10,371 nucleotides of DNA from Candidatus Margulisiibacteriota bacterium (GCA_018814265.1 JAHIZU010000270.1:1-10371), one strand, 5' to 3'; positions 1 to 5,589 are shown, counted from the stretch's first letter. Made by a program: numbers and translations. The notes: a model not told the origin generated them from the letters alone.

Positions 1-78
1 AGAAAAAACGGCCTCAGAATATTATGATTTATAAAAAATTGAGACCCAGAACAAGGTCGATTTCGGTTACATATTGTT

Positions 79-104
79 TGACCCAACCGCAGGCCGTTGG
101 GTTA
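79..104. terminator. stem-loop just after the hydrolase stop codon
   Basis: A 7-bp perfect inverted repeat (ACCCAAC at 81-87, GTTGGGT at 96-102, 8-nt loop) can be extended outward by a G.T and a T-A pair. It lies immediately downstream of the minus-strand stop codon at 106-108. No U-rich tract follows on the minus strand, so it is not a standard intrinsic terminator. It could act as a weak or factor-assisted terminator, or as a 3' end stabiliser. The rest of 1-105 shows no gene I can support. Confidence 0.35.
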
Positions 105-105
105 C

Positions 106-1059
106 CTACTTAAATGACTTGACACAGGGGTTTTTATCATTTATCTTAAGATATCGGTCAAAGAACTCGAGATTGCTTTTCATAAACGCTGGCCAGTGTT
201 TGATAAATTCGTGCTGGCCGCCCGGATACTTATTGAATTTATAATCCTTCCCTGCCTTGTCTAAACCCTGCGCCAATTTCTCCGACCACCTGATATCACA
301 CGATTTATCTGCTGTGCCGTGCTGGATCAAGATCGGCGCAATGATCTTGTCCAGATAATTGATAGCGGAAAGCTCAGCCCAGAATTCCGGGCCCTTCTCC
401 TCAGCCAACTCCGGCTGCCTCCGCCTGCCCCACTTATTATAATTATCAATATAATCCGCGCTAACAGAAGCATACAGGACATGGGCTTTGACCAGGTCAG
501 GCTTGGTTACCATTATATTAAGACAGATGCCGCCGCCCAAAGAGTGGCCCAGCATACCGATATTTTCTTTATCAAAGTATTTCTTATTGCTGTTCCTGAC
601 CGCCATCACGCAATTGATCACGTCTTCAACATAGCCCAGGCGAAAATTGGACTCGCTTCGGGGATCTTTATCAGACAGTCCGTGGTTGCGGTAATCAGGG
701 TGGATAACGATATAGCCGTTTTTTGCAAAGTAGTCCTGCTCGCGCTTAAGTCCCCGGCCCACGGTGTAATCTTTTGGGTTAATATGACCATGGTTTAGGA
801 TCAGGATCGGGAACGGCCCCTTGCCCATAGGCAGGTTCATAATGCCGGAAATAGTCAGGCCGTTGCTTTTGTAGGTGATCAAATAGCGGGTATAGTCTTT
901 ATTCCGGGCCAAAACATCTTTTACGCTGAAGCTAGAACCATTGAACTGCATTTGCCTTAATTCAGGCAAAGACAATGGTTCTGTTTCAGCTGGCTGCTTA
1001 GCAAGCATGGCCTGCGGCCAGAGGCAAAGGAACAATAATAATGTTAGTAGTAGTTTCAG
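106..1059 (-). CDS. secreted alpha/beta hydrolase (prolyl-oligopeptidase/S9-like esterase fold), CTG start
   Basis: A serine hydrolase of the dienelactone-hydrolase/S9 peptidase-like group; the substrate cannot be told. Numbering from the internal TTG codon at 1035, the catalytic set is complete: HGH oxyanion region (82-84), nucleophile Ser165 in GHSLGGG, Asp243 in HGTADKS and His275 in GGQHEF. The frame stays open eight codons above that TTG. Starting at CTG 1057-1059 gives 317 aa and adds a charged, Leu-rich N-terminus (KLLLTLLLFLCLWPQAMLA), a plausible signal peptide. The TTG start would cut the signal in half and has no ribosome site. The CTG overlaps the TGA of the preceding small gene as CTGA, like the usual ATGA coupling overlap, and GAGAG lies 6 nt upstream. 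Third gene of a probable operon with the small peptide and the beta-barrel protein. Family call is firm; CTG start is inference, and no ideal signal-peptidase site is visible. Confidence 0.88.
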   Translation of the reverse strand: MKLLLTLLLFLCLWPQAMLAKQPAETEPLSLPELRQMQFNGSSFSVKDVLARNKDYTRYLITYKSNGLTISGIMNLPMGKGPFPILILNHGHINPKDYTVGRGLKREQDYFAKNGYIVIHPDYRNHGLSDKDPRSESNFRLGYVEDVINCVMAVRNSNKKYFDKENIGMLGHSLGGGICLNIMVTKPDLVKAHVLYASVSADYIDNYNKWGRRRQPELAEEKGPEFWAELSAINYLDKIIAPILIQHGTADKSCDIRWSEKLAQGLDKAGKDYKFNKYPGGQHEFIKHWPAFMKSNLEFFDRYLKINDKNPCVKSFK

Positions 1060-1163
1060 CCTTTACTCTCGCGTTTTGCTCTTTTTAAGGCGCGCTTTTC
1101 CTTGAGCGATAATTTTGCGACTTTCTTAACATTTCTTGTGTTACCTTGTTCTTTGTTAGCCAT
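1056..1163 (-). CDS. 35-aa highly basic small protein, function unknown
   Basis: A short gene beginning ATG at 1163 with a near-perfect Shine-Dalgarno (GGAGGTG, 1168-1174) 4-5 nt upstream, ending TGA at 1056-1058. The peptide begins MANKEQGNTRNVKKVAK and ends LSLKEKRALKRAKRESKG. About a third of its residues are Lys or Arg, it has no hydrophobic stretch, and the second half should form a charged amphipathic helix. That composition suggests binding to RNA, DNA or the ribosome, but no family can be named with confidence. It lies 46 nt after the beta-barrel gene, and its stop overlaps the CTG start of the hydrolase, so it may serve partly to deliver ribosomes to that gene. The strong ribosome site, ATG, open frame and coupling overlap support it as real; the function is unknown. 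Confidence 0.72.
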   Translation of the reverse strand: MANKEQGNTRNVKKVAKLSLKEKRALKRAKRESKG

Positions 1164-1185
1164 AATTCACCTCCAGATCTAAATT

Positions 1186-1210
1186 GGTCTTCGGCCAGGC
1201 CGCGCAAACC
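1186..1210 (-). other. imperfect stem-loop between the beta-barrel and small-peptide genes
   Basis: The minus strand from the last base of the beta-barrel stop codon can fold with GGTTT pairing to AAGACC (one G.T) around an inner CGGC/GCCG stem. There is no U tract after it. Because the small-peptide gene follows directly, it is more likely a processing or mRNA-stability element than a terminator. Weak, imperfect structure. Confidence 0.25.
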
Positions 1211-1695
1211 TAAAAATAAAGATGCGCGCCCCAGCTGCTGGCTAAGCCTACAAAACCAGTTGTCCTTGTTGCCCCGCTCATCTCGCTAAAATAAGAGGCA
1301 ATAATAATTTTGAAATCAAAGCCAAAATTATCTCCCATCAGATACTCTCCGCCAACAAACGGATTCACATGAAGTCCGGTATATGCCGCACCGGTGCTAT
1401 CGATGCCGCTATAGCCGCCCACTGTCGCGCCAAATTCCAACAATGTCTTATCCGCTATTTCCCGGACAAAAACACCAGCCACACCCAGAGACGCTCCATT
1501 GCTGTCAGATGCTCCGGTCATCGTCGCGCTTGAATAATCCAGGTAAATATCGCCAGCAAACCCATTATTAAAGAAACGCCGCACAGCAAACGTGCCCTCC
1601 CGCGCGCCAATCCCCCATTTGCCAGTCAGTTCAGTCGCAAAACACAGGCCGGAAACCAGGGTAACCAGGACCAGGGACAAAACTATCTTCTTCAT
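1210..1695 (-). CDS. small secreted outer-membrane beta-barrel-like protein
   Basis: 161 aa starting at the ATG at 1693-1695, which has GGAGGT six nt upstream; an ORF extension of 12 codons further up has no ribosome site and would bury the signal peptide. The N-terminus MKKIVLSLVLVTLVSGLCFA followed by TELTG is a textbook Sec signal peptide cut after FA. The mature part is rich in Gly, Ser, Thr and alternating aromatic/aliphatic residues (for example FAGDIYLDY, LLEFGATVGGY, FGFDFKIIIASYF, GFVGLASSWGAHLYF), as in amphipathic beta strands. It ends in a terminal Phe, the usual recognition signal for the BAM insertion machinery. Its length fits an 8-strand barrel of the OmpA/OmpX/OmpW size class, though no specific family is recognisable. 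Probable first gene of an operon with the basic peptide and the secreted hydrolase. Structural class inferred; no function assigned. Confidence 0.8.
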   Translation of the reverse strand: MKKIVLSLVLVTLVSGLCFATELTGKWGIGAREGTFAVRRFFNNGFAGDIYLDYSSATMTGASDSNGASLGVAGVFVREIADKTLLEFGATVGGYSGIDSTGAAYTGLHVNPFVGGEYLMGDNFGFDFKIIIASYFSEMSGATRTTGFVGLASSWGAHLYF

Positions 1696-1726
1696 TTTTT
1701 TACCTCCTTTTCTAAAGAACAAAATC

Positions 1727-1755
1727 AGCATACATCAAGTATTTTTGAAAGGCAA
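1727..1755 (-). promoter_or_regulatory. sigma70-type promoter for the beta-barrel gene
   Basis: On the minus strand TTGCCT (1750-1755), a 17-nt spacer and TATGCT (1727-1732) lie upstream of the gene. The predicted start near 1720 leaves about 25 nt of leader carrying the GGAGGT ribosome site at 1702-1707. Unlike several other genes here, this transcript would have a normal leader. Confidence 0.45.
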
Positions 1756-1781
1756 GTATTTTTTAGGCTGATTAAAGCAGC

Positions 1782-1813
1782 GTAGTTCTGTAGTATCGTA
1801 GTGCTGTAGTTTG
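1782..1813. repeat. degenerate 8-bp tandem repeat, four units
   Basis: Four consecutive 8-nt units of pattern GTAGTNNN (GTAGTTCT, GTAGTATC, GTAGTGCT, GTAGTTTG), with the first five bases invariant, lie in the gap between the carboxylesterase and beta-barrel genes. The repeat runs directly into a 9-G tract. No coding role is visible. Confidence 0.7.
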
Positions 1814-1821
1814 GGGGGGGG
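1813..1821. repeat. homopolymeric G9 tract
   Basis: Nine consecutive G on the plus strand (C on the minus strand), four nt beyond the carboxylesterase stop codon. Tracts like this are slippage-prone and common points of assembly or sequencing error. It is outside coding sequence, so length changes would not alter a protein. Confidence 0.8.
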
Positions 1822-1825
1822 CGAA

Positions 1826-3364
1826 TTAATAGTGGGCATTGATTTTGTCAAAAAGATCCGCGGCTTTTTGCAGGAGATGGCTTTTTACCTTAACCTCATC
1901 CCCGAATTCAATATTTTGATCAGTCTGGCTATCATAGGCAGGCCAATTTGGTCTGCCCGTGCCGTTGGGATCCCCGGTTCGCGCAAAATCTACCCAGTAA
2001 TCCATAATCCTGCCTGAAAGTTTAAAATCCTTTTCATCGTAGCCTTCTGCTTTATCCAAATTTCCAAAAACATAACCAATATCAAGCCCATGATAAGCTC
2101 CGAATTCCTTGCCCATCTTGGTTAGCGGCACGCGGGTCAACTGATAAAGATAAGCTTTAGATTTCTTTTGCTCCATGGACCTGGCTAAATATCTGCCGGG
2201 CTCAGCAAATATAGCCACGGTTAAAAGCTTGGCAAAGGCCTGCTTTACTTCTTCATCTTTTTCTGCGGGAAAGAGCGCAAAAACATCTTTTGCTCGAGCC
2301 CCAAAATTATCCTTAACCCAGGCTTGATATTCTTCTGCGGAAATTTTGCCTGCATCATCCACAAAAACAGCGCCTTCATCAGCATTAGAGCCAACAATGA
2401 TGGGCACATCGTGCAAGTCCCATTCAGTGGGAAGAGCCCAGCCATCATAAACCAGTTGAAATTCCAGGTTTTTATCAATTAAGCCATAATAAGCATTAAT
2501 TTTTTTTAACAATTCATCTGCCGGCACCGCCCTCATTTCCTTCAATGAACCTGCGCCTAATCGCCTTTGCGCTTTTTGGCCAGTGGCTAAGGCTTGTTCC
2601 ATTGAACCAGTGGCATTAGGAAACAAATACTTTTGGCCATGAACAGCCCCGCTTTCGCAAATTGCCCGATGAAAGAGACCCTGGGACAATGGGCTGATCA
2701 TTAAAGCAGCCACACTTAAAGAACCTGCTGATTCACCAAAAATAGTTACATTATCAGGATTGCCGCCAAAGGCAGCAATGTTTTGCTTAACCCACATAAG
2801 CGCAGCAATTTGATCCAACAAGCCGTAATTGCCGGAGACTCCATTGGGAGATTCTGCTGAAAGCTCTGGATGCGCCAAAAACCCAAAAACACCTAAGCGG
2901 TAATTGATCGTCACCGCTACAACCCCTTTTTTCACAATGTTAACGGGGTTATAAATTGGTTCAGAGCCAGCACCCACCAAGAATGCGCCGCCATGAATAA
3001 AGACCATGACCGGCAAATTTTCATTTTCTTTTTTAGCCGGCGTCCAGACATTTAAATAAAGGCAATCTTCATTTGTTTTACCTAAATTTGGGCGAACCTC
3101 TGGTTGGGGACAAGCCGGACCAAATTCTGTGCAAGATCTTGCTTTGGTCCAGGGTTTAGCTGGTTGCGGCGGCTGCCAGCGCAGATCCCCTACTGGCGGA
3201 GCAGCAAAAGGGATGCCTAAGTAAGCGCGCGCTCCAGCTTCGATCTTTCCGCTGATAGGCCCGTTTTGGGTTTGAACCGTGTTATTATTTGCGCGCTGGT
3301 AACCGATAAAAACAATAATTAGCAGTAAAACTAGAATTACAGGAACAAACAATATTTTTTTCAT
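1826..3364 (-). CDS. membrane-anchored type-B carboxylesterase (COesterase family)
   Basis: 512 aa with the start at MKKILFVPV. The N-terminal 20 residues are one strongly hydrophobic segment with two leading Lys and no clear cleavage site, so it is probably a signal anchor holding the enzyme on the outer face of the inner membrane. The rest spans a complete type-B carboxylesterase: EDCLYLNVW motif (99-107), oxyanion-hole HGG (124-126), nucleophile Ser212 in GESAG, catalytic Glu330 in SNADEG and His425 in AYHGLDI, then the C-terminal WVDFARTGDPN segment. Length matches the family norm. It should hydrolyse carboxylic esters; the natural substrate is unknown. A frame extension 41 codons upstream was rejected because it runs through the divergent promoter region. 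No Shine-Dalgarno at normal spacing; the -10 box lies only 7 nt before the ATG. Single-gene unit, transcribed divergently from the lipoprotein genes. Confidence 0.93.
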   Translation of the reverse strand: MKKILFVPVILVLLLIIVFIGYQRANNNTVQTQNGPISGKIEAGARAYLGIPFAAPPVGDLRWQPPQPAKPWTKARSCTEFGPACPQPEVRPNLGKTNEDCLYLNVWTPAKKENENLPVMVFIHGGAFLVGAGSEPIYNPVNIVKKGVVAVTINYRLGVFGFLAHPELSAESPNGVSGNYGLLDQIAALMWVKQNIAAFGGNPDNVTIFGESAGSLSVAALMISPLSQGLFHRAICESGAVHGQKYLFPNATGSMEQALATGQKAQRRLGAGSLKEMRAVPADELLKKINAYYGLIDKNLEFQLVYDGWALPTEWDLHDVPIIVGSNADEGAVFVDDAGKISAEEYQAWVKDNFGARAKDVFALFPAEKDEEVKQAFAKLLTVAIFAEPGRYLARSMEQKKSKAYLYQLTRVPLTKMGKEFGAYHGLDIGYVFGNLDKAEGYDEKDFKLSGRIMDYWVDFARTGDPNGTGRPNWPAYDSQTDQNIEFGDEVKVKSHLLQKAADLFDKINAHY

Positions 3365-3371
3365 AGTAAGT

Positions 3372-3399
3372 ATTTTACCCCTTCGCCACAAAAAAGCAA
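3372..3399 (-). promoter_or_regulatory. promoter of the carboxylesterase gene, leaderless geometry
   Basis: On the minus strand TTGCTT (3394-3399), a 16-nt spacer and TAAAAT (3372-3377, 5/6 match) end 7 nt before the ATG. The predicted transcript starts at or one base from the start codon. The -35 box is weak (3/6). A poorly placed AAGGGG about 12 nt upstream of the ATG is the only ribosome-site alternative. Confidence 0.5.
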
Positions 3400-3420
3400 C
3401 CCCTGCTCCATTGACAGGGG
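3400..3420. other. inverted repeat in the divergent promoter region
   Basis: Perfect 6-bp arms CCCCTG (3400-3405) and CAGGGG (3415-3420) with a 9-nt loop. One arm directly abuts the -35 box of the carboxylesterase promoter, and the other is 30 nt from the -35 of the lipoprotein promoter. The position suits an operator for a dimeric regulator acting on the divergent pair; no regulator gene is nearby. Confidence 0.3.
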
Positions 3421-3450
3421 CCCGCCCTCTTCTACCACAACAACGCGGCC

Positions 3451-3479
3451 TTGTTAGAAAAATGAGGGAGGAGTATAAT
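3451..3479 (+). promoter_or_regulatory. strong promoter of the first lipoprotein gene, near-leaderless
   Basis: TTGTTA (3451-3456), exactly 17 nt, then consensus TATAAT (3474-3479). The ATG is 8 nt after the -10 box, so transcription should begin at about 3486-3488, on the start codon or two bases before it. GGGAGGAG at 3466-3473 resembles a ribosome site but sits inside the promoter spacer, 14 nt from the ATG, and would not be in the mRNA. Confidence 0.65.
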
Positions 3480-3487
3480 AAACACAA

Positions 3488-4126
3488 ATGAGGATCTGGG
3501 TCGGGATAATAATATTGATCTCAGCTTTGTTGATCACAGGCTGTTCTTCCGTACCGATTGAGATAAAGCATTTTGTGCCGGTGCTGAATTTGCCGGCAGT
3601 GCATAGATCGGTCAAATACGGCGATGAAGGCGTTGAATTTGAATCAAAGGATTACCACATCTCGGCAGTGTTGTTTGAAAGCAACAACATCATCGTCCTC
3701 CCGCTTTCTATCCAGAACAGGACCGCGGCCGCAATTGACGCTGGCCAGTATTCGGTCCAATTATTTGACGGGCGGGATTTCAAGCCGGTCAAGCTGATCT
3801 CCCGTGATGATCTGGTCAAGGTCCGCGCTAACTATGAGGGTGCCTCGCAAAGTCTGGGATCGGAGCAACAAGTGCTGACTGCGGCTTTGACCGCGGTTGC
3901 CAACACCATCAGCCCCTCATCCAAGAGCTATATCATGGAGGGAATGGACCATGCCATAGACAACTACTTTCAGTTCCGGCCTATCTACGCCCTCGAGACG
4001 CGGGAAGGGATCCTTTGCTTTTTGGTGGATTTTGGGCTTGAATATCCGCTCAATTTAAAAATTAAGATCCGCGACAGGGACATTGATCTCTTCTTTATGC
4101 CAAAGCCTGAAGAGAAGAAAGATTGA
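3488..4126 (+). CDS. lipoprotein of unknown function
   Basis: 212 aa. MRIWVGIIILISALLITGCSS is a lipoprotein signal peptide: short basic start, hydrophobic core, lipobox LITGC with Cys19 as the lipidation site. Ser follows the Cys rather than Asp, so Lol-type sorting to the outer membrane is the default expectation. The mature protein has alternating hydrophobic patterns (ISAVLFESNNIIVLPLSIQNRT, YSVQLFDG, LCFLVDFGLEYPLNLKIKIRD) typical of a beta-sandwich and ends in a charged EEKKD tail; I recognise no named domain. The ATG at 3488 is chosen because it begins the signal peptide and sits 8 nt after a consensus -10 box. The stop codon overlaps the -35 box of the next gene, so the two lipoprotein genes are adjacent but separately promoted. 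Lipoprotein assignment is firm, role unknown. Confidence 0.85.
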   Translation: MRIWVGIIILISALLITGCSSVPIEIKHFVPVLNLPAVHRSVKYGDEGVEFESKDYHISAVLFESNNIIVLPLSIQNRTAAAIDAGQYSVQLFDGRDFKPVKLISRDDLVKVRANYEGASQSLGSEQQVLTAALTAVANTISPSSKSYIMEGMDHAIDNYFQFRPIYALETREGILCFLVDFGLEYPLNLKIKIRDRDIDLFFMPKPEEKKD

Positions 4127-4151
4127 CACAAAAAGCTGGCGGTGGCACAAT
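4123..4151 (+). promoter_or_regulatory. promoter of the second lipoprotein gene, leaderless
   Basis: Consensus TTGACA (4123-4128) overlaps the stop codon of the preceding gene (TGA at 4124-4126). A 17-nt spacer and CACAAT (4146-4151, 4/6 match) follow. The -10 ends 6 nt before the ATG at 4158, which puts +1 on the A of the ATG. No Shine-Dalgarno precedes this ATG. Confidence 0.6.
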
Positions 4152-4157
4152 ATTTCC

Positions 4158-4727
4158 ATGAAATCAATTATTAAACTCTTGCCGCCTCTTTTGCTCTTTG
4201 TCATTCTCGGCTGCGCCTCACCAGAAAAGGTTTATCGCAACAAAAGTTTTGATTTTTCAGTTACCTACTCTTCTCAATACAAGATCAAGGAATTTAAGTT
4301 TGAAGAGATCCAGACTGGAGCAGAGCTAACTGAGGGAAAGAAGACGATCAGCATTAGAGCAATGGGTGCTGGCACGATGTATGATGGCATGTCTTTTGAC
4401 GAATACGTAAAGATTGCAGCCTCGGTTGAGATCCAGAATTTTGACAAGCTGGTTTCGCTTGAATCATTTGTTTCCCAAGCCGGGGTTCGCGGCTACAAAA
4501 CTTATTGGGAAGTTATTGAGATTATTCCGCCAGATGAGTGGAAGGAAGGCATGGTTCCAGACCGCAACACTGTCGGCCCAATCTACTATTTTCCGCCGAA
4601 GGAGAAGAAATATATTGGCCAACAGCCGGTCAAGGTGATTATGATCGACTCCTACGTTCAATCTGGTAAAGAAAAATCCATCCTTGAAGATCTCGAAAAG
4701 ATTGCGGAGAGTTTTGAGTATTTATAA
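4158..4727 (+). CDS. lipoprotein, possibly PsbP/Mog1-like fold
   Basis: 189 aa from the ATG at 4158. The N-terminus MKSIIKLLPPLLLFVILGCA ends in lipobox VILGC with Cys19 lipidated; Ala-Ser follow, consistent with outer-membrane sorting. The mature part opens with a YRNKSFDFSVTYSSQYKI stretch, resembling the opening strands of PsbP/Mog1-like proteins (segment of the type F-x-F-x-x-Y-P), and continues with ISIRAMG, a helix-like FDEYVKIAA, and a final SILEDLEKIAESFEYL that matches the closing helix of that fold. This fold is an inference from pattern only. An in-frame ATG at 4083 would place 25 polar residues before the signal peptide and is rejected. The gene has its own leaderless promoter and ends 10 nt from the convergent membrane-peptide gene. 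Confidence 0.82.
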   Translation: MKSIIKLLPPLLLFVILGCASPEKVYRNKSFDFSVTYSSQYKIKEFKFEEIQTGAELTEGKKTISIRAMGAGTMYDGMSFDEYVKIAASVEIQNFDKLVSLESFVSQAGVRGYKTYWEVIEIIPPDEWKEGMVPDRNTVGPIYYFPPKEKKYIGQQPVKVIMIDSYVQSGKEKSILEDLEKIAESFEYL

Positions 4728-4737
4728 GAGTAGCGCT

Positions 4738-4905
4738 TCATGCTCTTTGGGAAAACAACCAAACGCCCCCTACCCCACAAATAATAATAACTAGTATGTC
4801 GACTAGGAGCCACAATTTGCCAAATTCAACGATCATGCCTAGCAGGACGAGGAGCGCGAGACTGATGAGGAGGGAACCAAGGAATTTATTGGAATTAACA
4901 GGCAT
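4738..4905 (-). CDS. 55-aa two-helix membrane protein
   Basis: A short minus-strand gene, ATG at 4903-4905, TGA at 4738-4740. The product starts MPVNSNKF and has two hydrophobic segments, residues 8-26 (FLGSLLISLALLVLLGMIV) and 31-51, separated by a short EFGK turn. It ends FSQRA, so it should be a helical hairpin in the inner membrane. The ATG is one base after the TAA of the aspartyl-protease gene, and the two genes share strand, so translation is almost certainly coupled; a separate ribosome site is weak. It completes a three-gene unit with the DUF5678 and retropepsin-like genes. No homologue is recognised. It may anchor or be cut by the neighbouring protease, but that is speculation. Confidence 0.68.
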   Translation of the reverse strand: MPVNSNKFLGSLLISLALLVLLGMIVEFGKLWLLVDILVIIICGVGGVWLFSQRA

Positions 4906-4906
4906 T

Positions 4907-5311
4907 TTAATTCTTCAAGAATCTCGTACAATGTTTCCGGCTCTTAAATTGAACTTCAAATAAATTAAAGATATCGGTGCGGCCCAGCACATTTGGCACA
5001 TTATCATTGTCAGCGATCGCAACTTTTACCTTGATCTCATAGTTGCCGAGCTTGAACTCCATGTTATGCACATAAGCACGGATCTCTTCTTCGCCAAAGC
5101 CCTTCATCCTGATCGACCGGCCTTTTTCGACAACATGGCCGAATAATTCGCCAAAACTTCGGCTCATGACACACGCATCCGCTCCAGAATCAACATACAT
5201 CGTAAGCGCCCGCCACATCCCGCGTTTGTCTTTAACAAAAACCTCGGCAACGGGGCGCATTATTCGGCCGAACGATTCAGAAAGTTCTTTGCGCCAGGCA
5301 AAATCAGTCAT
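4907..5311 (-). CDS. retropepsin-like aspartyl protease (clan AA), single domain
   Basis: 134 aa. The catalytic DSGA motif of the retroviral-type aspartyl protease fold is at residues 41-44 (MYVDSGADACVM), and the paired hydrophobic-hydrophobic-Gly motif is at 108-111 (VLGR, in NVPNVLGRTDIF), followed by a closing FEVQF strand. One DSG motif in about 130 residues means it must dimerise to form an active site, as retropepsins do. No signal peptide or membrane segment, so it is cytoplasmic unless held by a partner. Its ATG overlaps the TGA of the DUF5678 gene (ATGA, 5308-5311), and the membrane-peptide gene starts one base after its stop. There is no Shine-Dalgarno, so it depends on coupling. 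Related single-domain proteins are scattered in archaea, cyanobacteria and candidate phyla, mostly uncharacterised. Protease fold is well supported, activity and substrate are not known. Confidence 0.83.
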   Translation of the reverse strand: MTDFAWRKELSESFGRIMRPVAEVFVKDKRGMWRALTMYVDSGADACVMSRSFGELFGHVVEKGRSIRMKGFGEEEIRAYVHNMEFKLGNYEIKVKVAIADNDNVPNVLGRTDIFNLFEVQFKSRKHCTRFLKN

Positions 5312-5532
5312 AAAAGAAGGAATTCTTTGGATGGAACCATATCGAGGAGCGGCTCTTTACCGGGGCAAGCTTTTTGGGCCTTCTCATAAGCTTCCTTAGC
5401 GGTCCTGCCGATGCCGGCAACGCGTTTGTCTACGACCGCGACAAATTTACCCGCGCTTTTTTGCTGTAAAGCGGAGGTGTTTTTTACCAACCATTGAAAA
5501 TCTTCCCTCAATCTCTTTTCATCAGGAACCAT
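5308..5532 (-). CDS. DUF5678 family small protein
   Basis: 74 aa. The core AGKFVAVVDKRVAGIGRTAKEAYEKAQKACPGKEPLLDMVPSKE matches the compact DUF5678 pattern: beta strand GKFVAVVD, turn, strand VAGIG, then helix TAKEAYEKAQKA and PGKEPLL. A charged N-terminal helix (DEKRLREDFQWLVKNTSALQQ) precedes it. The domain is short, soluble and of unknown biochemical role. First gene of the trio with the protease and two-helix membrane protein, joined by an ATGA overlap. The ATG has no Shine-Dalgarno but lies 6 nt after a good -10 box, so it probably heads a leaderless transcript. Family assigned from remembered motif; function unknown. Confidence 0.78.
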   Translation of the reverse strand: MVPDEKRLREDFQWLVKNTSALQQKSAGKFVAVVDKRVAGIGRTAKEAYEKAQKACPGKEPLLDMVPSKEFLLL

Positions 5533-5538
5533 ACTGTT

Positions 5539-5567
5539 ATTGTACCATATTTATATTATATCCTCAA
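5539..5567 (-). promoter_or_regulatory. leaderless promoter of the DUF5678-protease-membrane trio
   Basis: On the minus strand TTGAGG (5562-5567, 4/6), 17 nt, TACAAT (5539-5544, 5/6), then 6 nt to the ATG at 5532. The geometry puts +1 on the start codon. A GC-rich hairpin (5575-5589) lies 7 nt upstream of the -35. Confidence 0.6.
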
Positions 5568-5574
5568 TTTAATG

Positions 5575-5589
5575 TGCGCCTCCGGCGCA
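5575..5589. other. GC-rich hairpin upstream of the DUF5678 promoter
   Basis: Perfect 6-bp arms TGCGCC/GGCGCA around a TCC loop. It lies between the end of the hemerythrin-cupin-DUF167 unit and the next promoter on the same strand. It may slow or stop read-through, but no U tract follows on either strand, so a classical terminator is not supported. The rest of the 5533-5696 gap shows no convincing gene. Confidence 0.3.

Noticed and set aside
319..798. 159-aa plus-strand ORF
   Set aside because: Lies wholly antisense inside the secreted hydrolase, whose catalytic motifs are intact; no ribosome site, and the translation resembles no family.
1777..1826. Intrinsic terminator for the carboxylesterase
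   Set aside because: Only a 4-bp GCTG/CAGC stem and no U tract on the minus strand.
2245..2478. 77-aa minus-strand ORF within the carboxylesterase
   Set aside because: Alternative frame on the same strand of an intact, motif-complete gene.
3466..3473. GGGAGGAG as a ribosome site for the first lipoprotein
   Set aside because: It is 14 nt from the ATG and lies inside the promoter spacer, upstream of the predicted transcript start.
3365..3487. 41-codon N-terminal extension of the carboxylesterase
   Set aside because: Crosses both divergent promoters and the inverted repeat, is Arg/Cys-rich, and puts the signal anchor internally.
4083..4157. 25-codon extension of the second lipoprotein
   Set aside because: Would place polar residues before the lipoprotein signal and overlaps the upstream gene out of frame.
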